DNA from: Lineus longissimus
Lineage: Eukaryota; Nemertea; Pilidiophora; Heteronemertea; Lineidae
Length of the DNA stretch: 60,000 nt
Reading direction: 5' to 3'
Assembly (NCBI RefSeq): GCF_910592395.1
Contig: NC_088311.1
Location: forward strand, 18,790,501-18,850,500
Part shown: in pieces, positions 50,797-60,000 of the stretch
How the letters are laid out: every line of letters begins with the position of its first letter
How positions within the stretch are numbered: position 1 is the first letter of the stretch
The notes under the pieces: model-generated
The model's input: the letters and a program-made list of their open reading frames with translations, nothing else
Databases searched by the model: none
Told to the model about the DNA's origin: nothing
Program-made: the position numbers and the translations under genes

Positions 50797-51499
50797 AGAA
50801 TCCAAGCGTTCAAACGGCCTGAGACGACACCACCATTTGCTTTTAACACGTTTTCTATTAAAGACGAAATTCGCGCTCCTCGAATTATAGGTTTAAGTTG
50901 AGGACGGAGCTTTTGATATGTCTTTCTGCTTGTTTCCAGCTATTCAGAAACAGAAATTAAAGTAGGTCACCACCTCCTAGATAAGTAAAATATGCCTAAA
51001 TATAAATCCAGCATCCAGAAAATTTCTGCTAGTTTCAATACAAAACGCATAAACTGCCACCTGTTATGAACATGATACACTGATTATATTGATACACTGA
51101 TTATATGTTGCACTCTTGCAGTCAGTTGCAATCAATGAATCGAGTTGCAGTTCACATTTCTGTCATTATTGCAAGACAAAGCCATCGCACGTTAAGCGAT
51201 TCATTATTGCAGCTACAGTATTCATTAATGGGTTACAAAGAATCGCAAGTGTTTAAACGAGAATAGAAACAAGAAATCCCCGTGTCTCTCGCTAATCAGC
51301 AAATACATAAAGTAGTTGCAAAGAATCGCAAATAGAACGCTGACTGAGCAATGGGTTGCAACTCTACTTTATACTTAGGTGTATCTCATTAGATCAGGTG
51401 ATTTTAAATGATTTGAATAATTTAGGAACAGTACAAGGCAAATATTACGTTTTTGCCCAATACCACCCAGTTTAGAGAATTCAGACCTAGCCGAATGCA

Positions 51500-52259
51500 C
51501 GGTCTATTGTCTCCTTAAAAACCCCGCTCTCACCTCAGCCAATATTTTCATTATTCTACTGTCATATCAATGTGTTATCAGGCAAATCTTGATATCATCG
51601 ACCCCCACGAAAAAGCTTCCATGGGATCGTTAGGCCTAAACCGACATGGGCAATTAAACGGTAATGAATAGTCATATAAAACAAAGCCGGCAAAGGTTTT
51701 ATAAAGTATATGTAACCATAGCTGACATAGCGTGTAAATCTCGATGTCCTTGAAAAATACTTGGTAAAGAAATAAAAGGAACTGGCAATAGCCTGCATGT
51801 CAATAATCACTTCATTCTTGACCTGTAAGTATTCATGAAGCAGGAAAAAAACAGCCCTAGCTAATAGCGTCATCTTGGAACCACCAAGGTTTTTACCTGT
51901 CATCGATTTCAAACTATATTATCACTGTTCATTGAAAAGGAGTATGAAAATATGAGAATCAGATTGATATAGCGTGTAATCTCATCGGTCTTGAAAATTA
52001 TCTCATAATCAAACGGAACAAACTGCCAATAGCTTGTATAGCGTGAAAGATCTCATTCTAGAATATTATCTAATAATCTAATGAACAAACCGCCAATAGT
52101 TGTATAGCTATTATTCTCGTCCTTGAACATCATCATTTTTCTAAACAGCAATAGCTTGCTAACATAGCATGTAAGTGTTGTCTTTCGTGAAAATTATTAA
52201 CAGATATATTGTAGTCAAATAAAGCAAATAAGCCCTAGTGGCTTGTATAGCAAGTAAAC
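51500..52259. repeat. 3' part of the duplicated block, with degenerate ~60-80-bp tandem repeat
   Basis: From 51500 on, the sequence is almost the same as 59317-60000. Inside, units starting TATAGCGTGTAAATCTC-like and ending CCAATAGCTTG recur near 51725, 51969, 52035, 52106, 52160 and 52244. Non-coding. Confidence 0.85.
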
Positions 52260-53386
52260 GTCGCAGTTCTGTTGTTTATTGCTGTGGACTCTTGTGCCCA
52301 ATGCACGCACATTCGGAAGGCGTAGAGGAGGAATCGTCTCAAAGGAGATTGTCAACCTTGATGCTTGGAGGGTGATGTGATTTCAAACCAGTCCTGACGA
52401 TACAATTGTCGGGAAGGAAGTGTATCACGGTGACTAAGTGCAGGTATATCTCTAATTGCTGTAAATTAGTCAAGATATTTTCACATATACCATCTGAAAT
52501 GTCATCTAAACGAATTCCTCCCAAGCTTTGTATTTCATTTTATTTAAATTCCAATCGATGGAAGTGGAATATCTGACAAATTGTTCACATCCACTTGCCC
52601 ATGGTCAAACAGCTCAAATACTTTAAGGGGTGTTGATTTGATATACTGGTATACTCTTACTGAATATAAAACTTATTTACTCACAACAGTAAGTCATTAA
52701 ATATCTTTTTGACTTTTCAATTGCCAGTCTGTGCAAACAAAAGTTGGAAGAATTTTAGTCAGTTTGGAGGCCTTTAGGAACATGAAGAGTACATGCAGTT
52801 CTGTACGACATGCACCATGCAGTTACGTGTCATGCCAAACTGACAGTTCTTAGTAGCCTTACTTGGATCAGTGTCTGGGGTTACGTAATGGACCGGTTAT
52901 CCTGATCTTAAAACAGGGAGAGCAATAATATGGCGTTTTCTTTAAAATTGGTGGTTTTAGTGATGTTTTTATGTACACTAGCAAAAAATCAACTCTAAGT
53001 CTGACAGATACGGTAGAGCAACAGTTATCGTCATTTTATACAAGATGATATCACGAATTTCTGTTTTTCAGTTCTTTACGTAATCAATAGATATGTGATG
53101 CCCTAATTCATTTGCAAGATTTGTTGACAAAGTTTCCATTTTGTGTGTTGTTTGAGAAATTCTTATTCTAATCTCCGATTTAAAAACAGTCTGTCGCTAA
53201 GATTGTTATTCTGCCCATGTGCTGTTACCATGATGCTTACCTGTTTAAGTGTAACTGAAGATAACTCATTTCATTATTGTCTATTATATATATATAGAAG
53301 TTCTTGGTTTATGAGACAAGCGTTTCTGGGCCAGGTTAGAACGCAATATCTCAGCTGGTCTATTTGAAATGAAAGTTCTCTTCAAG
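52260..53386. other. Spacer between the two C4-like copies
   Basis: No gene recognised. A TATATATATATAGAAG stretch near 53285 lies about 100 bp before the copy 2 Met; a promoter is possible but not supported. Confidence 0.5.
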
Positions 53387-55214
53387 ATGGTCGTCTTTAA
53401 ACGGGATCAACTGAAAACCTATGTGGTGGTGGGCGCATTTCTAGGGCTCTGTTGCTGGGTAGCTGTTCTGCAAACGAGATATGACAGCAGGATAAAGGTA
53501 AGATCGATTATTGATTACCTCAAAGTAAATAATATTGGAGAAGCCTTCTCAGGCAACTTGGCGATATCCATGACTGTGTCTGTTTATCAACTAGCTGCAT
53601 GTTCCTGGTATCAGGAATTATGCTTGCGGCCGCTCTGCGATACAGTTTATCAGTTCACATTTGTCCTATTTTCCTCGGTTCTTTTTTTACGGTAAAACCT
53701 GTCAAACGATATCGACTTCGATAGTTTAACCCAGGAGCTGTTGATACATGTCCAAGTCTGCCGTCATAAATGCCAACAACAGTGCTGATTAAGGCGTGGT
53801 TCAACATTTCGAATATTTTCACGAGCGTACAATCCGTTCGCAAGGAGGGATGTTTTTAATGTACGTGTACGCTTACGCTTTTCAGAAAATCGAAAATGCC
53901 GATCAACAGTCTATCTTCGTTTTGCGCCTCGGTATCGTGCCAAGCTCTCCACTAACGAATACGTGTAATTAATTTATAAAGAACTGTATATTTTGTCTGA
54001 AGGCAAATGTCGGTAAATTCCGTGAAAATGTCAACAATGTTGAACGACCCCGCCCTAATTAAGAAAACCTGTCCCGAAACGCTTATGAAATGGCATGGGA
54101 AGCTTTGAAAGACGCGGTGAATTAATGATCTGAAAGGTTTTGACGTCACCAGACGTTGGCACAGTACTCAACCTTGTATTTATACCATAAATAACATCAT
54201 CATTCACTAGCATTTTAAGATGTATCGTTTTAACCAATCTAAAACAGGCATTCAACTACTGCCTGGTGTAGAAAGTTCCCTGTGGTCTTCTAACATGCCA
54301 TTGAAGTCGTCACTGGACCAGGTCTGCGTCGTGCCAGGACCGCTTTATAAAAGGAAAACTTGGGCAAAATCATTTTAAAATGGCCCTGCTTTCTCCTTTT
54401 TTAAAAATTTCTGGACAGGTATCTTTAGGCAAAGTCCTTCCCAGTGAACGACTCGACTGTACAGCCCAATCGCTGAATACGGCCGTTACCAAATTACTTT
54501 TGAATGACCAACTCAAAGTCTACTACGTTTCTTTACTGAATCATTTAAGCAACTTGAAGAAGAGGGAAGTGTTCGGGTGAAACGTAGTGCCGGATCCTCT
54601 GGTCAAAATGCAGCTGGTAGGTACCCGATCCAATGGTATCGGATTTTCTAAAATTAGTGATAGTATAGTCTGATTGAGATGTCCATACATTTATATCTGC
54701 CATGTACAATTTGTAGCTAATCAATTATATATTGCATTCTGGTTAAAATATCATAATGTGTCCGGTATAATGGTATCATGATGGAAGATGGGATGAAATT
54801 AGAATGATTGATATATATCTTTTTACTATAGTTTATACATCAGATACCCAGTTGTAAGGTCATAGAGGTATGACTTGCCCAGAGATATATCTCCTCCCAC
54901 CCTTTTATATATTACATGTCAAAGTCAGGATTACCAACAAATGAGGCATTGATAAAAACTTTGCAACTGCCAGTCACCTTCTTCTGCGTCTGTAAGAATG
55001 ACGCTATTCATCCTATTGGGGTCAACAAGCCATATTTCATTCCACTCTGACTTTACAATGCAAGGCTATAGTCAGTTACATTGTTTATGTTAATGCACTA
55101 AATCACGACTGTGTCCATGATTGTGTTCATTTCCGTCTTGAACAATCAAGGGTCACCAGTGACTTTGCCCTTTAACGCTATCATCTCCATTGAAGTGGTC
55201 TGATTATGATCTTC

Positions 55215-57386
55215 TTAGGACCCTTCGTGCCCTAGGTGCCATGGGGCGTTCCCCAGGGTCCTCCACTCAAGTCTGTTGGCTGCTCGCTGTCTGGCTGCCT
55301 CCCACGTTAGGCCCTTCTCTTGAAGTTCCTTTGCCATGGAACGCCGCCAGGTCTCTCTTGGTCTGCCTCTATTCCGTCTCCCCTGTGGTGTCCATGTGAG
55401 TGCTCTCCTTGGCAATGCGTTTGCAGGCATTCGGAGCACATGGCCCAACCATTGCCATCTTCGTTCCTTCACCAATTCTGATATGGGCTTCAGGTTAGCG
55501 TCTCTCAGTAGGTCTTCGTTACTGATTGTCCTTGGCCAGTAGATGCCTCGGATTCTCCTCAGGCACTTCGTTTGGAAAGTGTCCAGTTTCTTGTTGATCT
55601 TCTTGGTCATCTTCCATGATTCGCATGCATAGAGCAGTACACTCAGTACATTGCTTTTGTAGATCCTGTACTTGGTAATCCGGCTGAGCTTCTTTGCCTT
55701 CCAAATTGTCCACAACATCCCAAACGCTTGGCGGGCCTTGGTGATGCGTGCATCGACGTCGGCTTCGCTATCTCCATTCGAGGCCATCTTGCTGCCGAGG
55801 TATACGAAGTCGTTCACCTCATCGATTTGTTTGTCGTAGACAGTGATTGCGTTGTTGTTTGCTGTGTTCTGTTTCATCAACTTGGTTTTAGGTACGTTGA
55901 TCTTGAGTCCAATTTTCCCAGTGATTGGGGTCAATGTATTTCCCTTCTCCTGGGAGTCATTGTGCCTGCTGGATAGAAGTGCCACGTCATCAGCAAAATC
56001 CAGGTCCTCTAGGAGTGTCATAAGGGTCCATTGGATTCCTGTTTTGTGTCCCTCTGTGGTCTCTCTCATCAGCCAGTCCATCACCAGTATGAAGAGGAGG
56101 GGTGAGAGGATGCAACCCTGTTTGACTCCTGTGTGTACTGGAAAGCTGTCTGTCATCTGGCTTCCACATACGACTTGGCACTCGAAGTCTTCATATAGCA
56201 TCTGAATCACCCTGACAATCTTCTCTGGGAACCCATAATTTCTTAGTACCATCCAGAGTGTTTCTCTGTGTATACTGTCAAAGGCATTTTCGAAATCTAT
56301 GAACAGTACGTACATGCTGGCATTCCACTCAACTGATTGTTCCAAGATCTGCCTCAGGACGAAGATTTGGTCAGCGCATGATTTCCCTTTCCTGAAACCG
56401 GCTTGCTCTTGGCGGAGTTTTCCCTCGACTGCTGTGGCTATCCGATTGAGGATGATGCGGCAGAATACCTTGCAGGTTAGGGGGAGCAGGGTTATTCCTC
56501 TCCAGTTTCCACAGTTTCCAAGGTCGCCCTTTTTCGGTAGCTTGATGATGATGCCCGTCTTCCATTCTTCAGGCTGCTCCTCTGTTTCCCAGATTCGTTT
56601 GAGAACTTGGTGTAGCCATATTGGGGTCTCTTTGTCATCTGCCTTCAGCATTTCAGCGCTCACTTCGTCGTGGCCTGGTGCCTTTCCGTTGTTCAATTTC
56701 TTGATCGCTGCTTTTACTTCGTCAACTGATATGGGGCCAGTGTTGATGTCCATTCTTTCACTCGCTTCTGGTATTACAGCTGGTTCTGTTGGTGGGGGTC
56801 TGTTCAGGATTTCAGCAAAGTGTTCTCTCCAACGCTCCGTCTTTTCTTTTTCGCCGGAGATGTATGAGCCATTCTTGTCCTTCACCGGGGTGTCTTGGCT
56901 TGGTCCTGTGTTTCCTCTCATTTTCTTTGTTGCCTTGTACAGTGTTGCCATGTCCTTCCTCCTGGCTGCATTCTCGGCATCTGTGGCAAGGTTGTCGAAG
57001 TATTGGCGCTTGTCTTTTCGGCAGCTCTTCTTGACTTCCTTGTCCTTCTGGAAGTACTCAGCTTTTCGGCGTTCCTGTAGACGTGGTGACTTGGTGCTCA
57101 GTAGATTCTTCTTGATAGCTTTTCTTTCGTCAATCTTGGTCCATGATGCGGCGCTGATCCACTCTTCCTTTTTGGTCTTTCGGAAGCCGAGGATTTGTTT
57201 TCCTGTTTCTTGCATGGCCTCATTGAAAGCATGAATGGACATCTCTTGTTCGTCCTGTAGTTGCTGGAATCTGTTTCTGAGGGTGATGTTGAAGGTCCTC
57301 TTGATCTCTGGGTCTTGCAAATTGTCGATGTCAAAGTGGTTCTTCCGGGTGCTTCCGTTACTTGCTTTCTTCAGCTTGAGGGACAA
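55215..57386 (-). CDS. LINE reverse transcriptase, 723-codon open frame
   Basis: Open throughout. Motifs in order: linker with many basic residues; KLNNGKAPGHDEVSAEMLK; PLTCKVFCRIILNRI; LRQEQAGFRKGKSCADQI; FIDFENAFDSIHRETLW (motif A Asp); HTGVKQGCILSPLLF (motif B); LDFADDVALLS (motif C, FADD); LKINVPKTKLM; then DFVYLGSKMASNGDSEADV; RITKYRIYKSNVLSVLLYAC; RRWQWLGHVLRMP. All three palm Asp residues are present, so the RT looks functional even though the endonuclease is broken. The Met at 57386 is internal to the original single ORF. Confidence 0.92.
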   Translation of the reverse strand: MSLKLKKASNGSTRKNHFDIDNLQDPEIKRTFNITLRNRFQQLQDEQEMSIHAFNEAMQETGKQILGFRKTKKEEWISAASWTKIDERKAIKKNLLSTKSPRLQERRKAEYFQKDKEVKKSCRKDKRQYFDNLATDAENAARRKDMATLYKATKKMRGNTGPSQDTPVKDKNGSYISGEKEKTERWREHFAEILNRPPPTEPAVIPEASERMDINTGPISVDEVKAAIKKLNNGKAPGHDEVSAEMLKADDKETPIWLHQVLKRIWETEEQPEEWKTGIIIKLPKKGDLGNCGNWRGITLLPLTCKVFCRIILNRIATAVEGKLRQEQAGFRKGKSCADQIFVLRQILEQSVEWNASMYVLFIDFENAFDSIHRETLWMVLRNYGFPEKIVRVIQMLYEDFECQVVCGSQMTDSFPVHTGVKQGCILSPLLFILVMDWLMRETTEGHKTGIQWTLMTLLEDLDFADDVALLSSRHNDSQEKGNTLTPITGKIGLKINVPKTKLMKQNTANNNAITVYDKQIDEVNDFVYLGSKMASNGDSEADVDARITKARQAFGMLWTIWKAKKLSRITKYRIYKSNVLSVLLYACESWKMTKKINKKLDTFQTKCLRRIRGIYWPRTISNEDLLRDANLKPISELVKERRWQWLGHVLRMPANALPRRALTWTPQGRRNRGRPRETWRRSMAKELQEKGLTWEAARQRAANRLEWRTLGNAPWHLGHEGS

Positions 57387-57415
57387 CTTTGCTACCAGCA
57401 GGTGGTGGTCGCTCC

Positions 57416-58198
57416 CTACGTCTGCAAGGCGTTTGACTCTGACATCTTGCAGTGATCTCTTCCACTTGTAATGTTGTTGATGACGATGTGGTCGATCTGG
57501 CTCTGTGTCTTCCCATCGGGTGACCTCCAGGTCAGTTTATGGATCCTCTTATGTTCGAAGAGTCTTCCACCCACTGTTAGTCGATTTGCACCACAGAGGT
57601 CGCTGAGCCGGCTTCCATTATCATTCATCGTTCCCATTCCATGCTTGCCCATGTTGCTCTCGCGGCCCGCATTATCGCTGCCCAGCCTGGCGTTGAAATA
57701 TCCTAGCAAGAGTAAGACGTCGTGGTTTGGGATCCTGTCGATGGTGGACTGGAGGCTGTCATAGAAGTCATCTTTATCTGCATCGTCGGCTACTTCTGTT
57801 GGTGCGTAGTTGACTAGTACTGATAGTTTGACATATCTAGAGTTGAGCCTGGCATACAAAAGTCTCTCACTCACTGGTTTCCACTCCAAGAGCGCTCGTG
57901 TAGCCTCCTTAGTCATGGCAAGCGCCACACCCCCCTGGTGAACATCATCATTCCTTCCTGACCAGATGATGGTGTCTCCTGTGGCTAGCTGTCTTTTCCC
58001 CGATCCTACCCAACGTGCTTCCTGAATTCCGAGTAGGCTTAGTTTATAGTTTTTCATTTCTCTGATTGTTTGCTTTAGTTTCCCTGTCTGGAACAAAGTT
58101 CTTACATTCCAGCTCCCAATTCTGTTTATATGCTTTGGTGACAGGAGGTCGGCTGTCGGGCTGGAGGTTTCCGGTTGGCTTTGGCCTCCATCCTTCAT
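57416..58198 (-). pseudogene. LINE endonuclease domain, catalytic Asp changed
   Basis: 260 codons. Seen in order: NRIGSWNVRTLF, LLGIQEARWVGSG (catalytic Glu), GGVALAMTKEA, VLVNYAPTEVAD, DVLLLLGYFNARLG, HKLTWRSPDGKTQSQIDHIV. In active AP-like endonucleases the fifth motif is GDFNA; here it is GYFNA, so a catalytic Asp is Tyr. After IDHIVINN the frame changes; the other frame continues through the final SDHHLLVA motif into the RT ORF. It cannot nick target DNA unless complemented. Confidence 0.85.
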
Positions 58199-59316
58199 AT
58201 GTCCAGTATTCTGGCGTCCTTCTCTCCTACCACCCTGTCTTGAGTAGTTTTTCCTGGTTTCTGATTATGATACAGGATGGCAGTTCGTCTTTAAACAGTT
58301 AAATAATGCAAACATCCTGCTCGGTTTTCCATTTTTGAATTTCCGTTTTCGGACAAGATATGTGATCAATATCTTATCTTATCGTGCAGGTGGCGCTACG
58401 TACATTCGCTGGGGCCGTACGGTTTGTCCAACTGATGCAGAATTAGTATATGCAGGTAATTATGACTGACAGTCCTACGAGACGTCTTACATATTCATGT
58501 AATAGCCTGACATGTTGGTCCCTGATGCTATTTTAGTCCCGTGTAAAATGTACATGGCTACCCACAACCCAAACATCCTGGTGCCAAGTTTTGAAACTAA
58601 TTTTAACTGGCTTTCAACGTTGGGCTAACTTTGACGCCCTACATGCGCTCCATGCAGTTACCAGAAGCGATACCTTGTCCACAAAAATATTTTGGGAAAA
58701 AGACAATTCTGAATTGTGGGCAAATAGCAGCGTCACAGCACAGCCACGTTATATTCGCATATGTGATGAAACTATCACGGTCGTTGTCAGCTTTTATAGC
58801 AGTTTACCGTGTTGTTGTCAAATGAGTTGGCCTCTCCTTAAATCTTCCCTTTTTCCATCAGGTTACGGAGGGGCTGAGCACTATAACCATGAAGGTGGCT
58901 CTGCCGAGTATATCTGTGTATCCAACAAACCAGAATACGCCTCGAAGACGGCTGCAGGGGAAGACAACCGGGCATGGCTGCACGGCGTAGAACTCCAATT
59001 ATCCGGCAGGAACTCTTTCAGCACTGCCAACGCTGATCCGAATGGGCTCGATGATTCCGATATCCGATGTGCAGTATGCAGGAATAGGGTTCGCTCTAGC
59101 ATGGTATTTATGTAACCTCTTCCAGCGTTGTGGGTAGTGTTGATATAAATACAGAAAATACTAGCCGAAAAACCAAAACGTAAAAGCGTTTACCCTCAGT
59201 AACTATGTACATGTAGTATAAAATGTATCAGGAAAAAGGTATATTTTGCATACATAGTCATTACCTCTACGTGTCTGCTCACAGCACTGTTTTATTTCAG
59301 GCCAGTATTGATTATA

Positions 59317-60000
59317 CGGTCTATTGTCTCCTTAAAAACCCCGCTCTCGCCTCAGCTAATATTTTCATTATTCTACTGTCATATCAATGTGTTATCAGGG
59401 CAAACCTTGATATCATCGACCCCCACGAAAAAGCTTCCATGGGATCGTTAGGCCTAAACTGACAAGGGCAATTAAACGGTAATGAATAGTCATATAAAAC
59501 AAAGCCGTCAAAGGTTTAATACAGTGTATGTAACCATAGCTGACATAGCGTGTGAATCTCGATGTCCTTGAAAAATACTTGGTAAAGAAATAAAAGGAAC
59601 TGGCAATAGCCTGCATGTCAATAATCACATCATTCTTGACCTGTAAGTATTCATGAAGCTGAAAAAAACAGCCCTAGCTAATAGCGTCATCTTGGAACCA
59701 CCAAGGTTTTTACCTCTCATCGATTTCAAACTATATCATCACTGTTCATTGAAAGGAGTATGAAAATATGAGAATCAGATTGATATAGCGTGTAATCTCA
59801 TCGTTCTTGAAAATTATCTCATAATCAAACGGAACAAACTGCCAATAGCTTGTATAGCGTGAAATCCCATTCTAGAATATTATCTAATAATCTAATGAAC
59901 AAACCGCCAATAGCTTGTATAGCTTTTATTCTCGTCCTTGAACATCATCATTTTTTTAAACAGCAATAGCTTGCTAACATAGCATGTAAGTGTCGTCTTT
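59317..60000. repeat. Second copy of the duplicated 3' block
   Basis: Nearly identical to 51500-52185, beginning CGGTCTATTGTCTCC and including the TATAGCGTG tandem repeat; runs off the window. It marks the 3' side of the tandem duplication of the C4-like gene. Confidence 0.9.

Larger units (their letters stand above)
55211..58259 (-). mobile_element. Nearly full-length non-LTR retrotransposon (endonuclease + RT)
   Basis: A minus-strand element of 3049 bp flanked by TCTGATTATGAT at 55199-55210 and 58260-58271, a 12-bp target duplication. It encodes an N-terminal APE-type endonuclease (57416-58198) and a reverse transcriptase (55215-57386) that were one reading frame, now separated by a frameshift near 57465. 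The endonuclease (WNVRTL, LGIQEARWVGSGKR) and the C terminus (WQWLGHVLRMP, RGRPRETWRRSM) resemble RTE/craniofacial-development-protein-2-like elements; clade not certain. The 3' end has no poly(A), only AAGAAG. Confidence 0.9.
53387..59103 (+). pseudogene. C4-like gene copy 2, decayed tandem duplicate
   Basis: Counterparts of exons 1-4 are at 53387-53497, 54503-54613, 58390-58455 and 58862-59103. Exon 1 (MVVFKRDQLKTYVV..., QTRYDSRIK) keeps its GTAAGA donor. In exon 2 the acceptor TTTCAG is TTTTG, and a one-base deletion before the CTGAATCA segment leads to an early stop ending at 54580, although SVRVKRSAG is still readable in another frame. Exons 3 and 4 are open with intact borders, and conserved Cys residues remain. 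Exon 5 is missing: only 213 bp separate exon 4 from sequence that in copy 1 lies 0.7 kb beyond exon 5. A LINE sits in intron 2. A shortened product from a new promoter cannot be excluded. Confidence 0.85.

Noticed and set aside
55336-57234. Long plus-strand ORFs, including a 311-codon one at 56299-57234
   Set aside because: Antisense shadows of the LINE reverse transcriptase frame.
59281-59320. Possible replacement terminal exon of copy 2 after TTTATTTCAG at 59300
   Set aside because: The sequence after it is the non-coding duplicated 3' block and shows none of the exon 5 motifs.

Overview
This window is eukaryotic, from the nuclear genome of a marine-type invertebrate animal; the phylum cannot be fixed from the sequence. 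It shows short exons with GT-AG borders, introns up to 11.7 kb, and abundant degenerate DNA transposons, minisatellites and CGT microsatellites. The two LINEs, the pogo, THAP and foldback-like elements, and frequent TACATGTA and TAGGCCTA words, fit an amphioxus, hemichordate, echinoderm or lophotrochozoan genome.

Layout. (1) About 1-36316, plus strand: fourteen exons of an ethanolamine-phosphate cytidylyltransferase gene (PCYT2, CDP-ethanolamine branch of the Kennedy pathway). The first coding exon or exons lie upstream of the window and the stop codon is at 36314-36316. Its introns hold a 5'-truncated CR1/L2-like LINE, a broken pogo/Tigger transposase, a THAP-containing TIR element, a foldback-like element with minisatellite arms, a CGT/GGTGAGC repeat element and many palindromic MITE-like elements. 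(2) 36.3-45.4 kb: intergenic sequence with foldback and TIR elements and a second full CGT/GGTGAGC element. (3) 45489-50796, plus strand: a five-exon gene for a small single-pass membrane protein with a furin-type site and an extracellular cysteine-rich domain like the C-terminal domain of short-chain collagen C4-like proteins. (4) 53387-60000: a tandem duplicate of that gene. It has lost a splice acceptor, has a one-base deletion in exon 2 and lacks the terminal exon. A 3.05-kb minus-strand LINE sits in its second intron, flanked by a 12-bp target duplication; the uninterrupted site can be read in the sister copy.

Most notable: (a) a dispersed repeat whose ~300-bp internal units each carry the core of the vertebrate CTCF consensus (TGGCCACCAGGGGGC) plus AGGTCA half-sites in DR3, ER8 and IR2 arrangements; (b) two foldback-like elements with inverted minisatellite arms, roughly 0.8-kb cores and 8-9-bp target duplications; (c) a 1.4-kb TIR element with a THAP-domain ORF on one strand and a degenerate ORF resembling P2X7 cytoplasmic (ballast) domain proteins on the other; (d) a tandem gene duplicate caught while decaying.

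All gene calls come from reading the translation and splice sites by eye. No search was run, so family names for the smaller elements are provisional.
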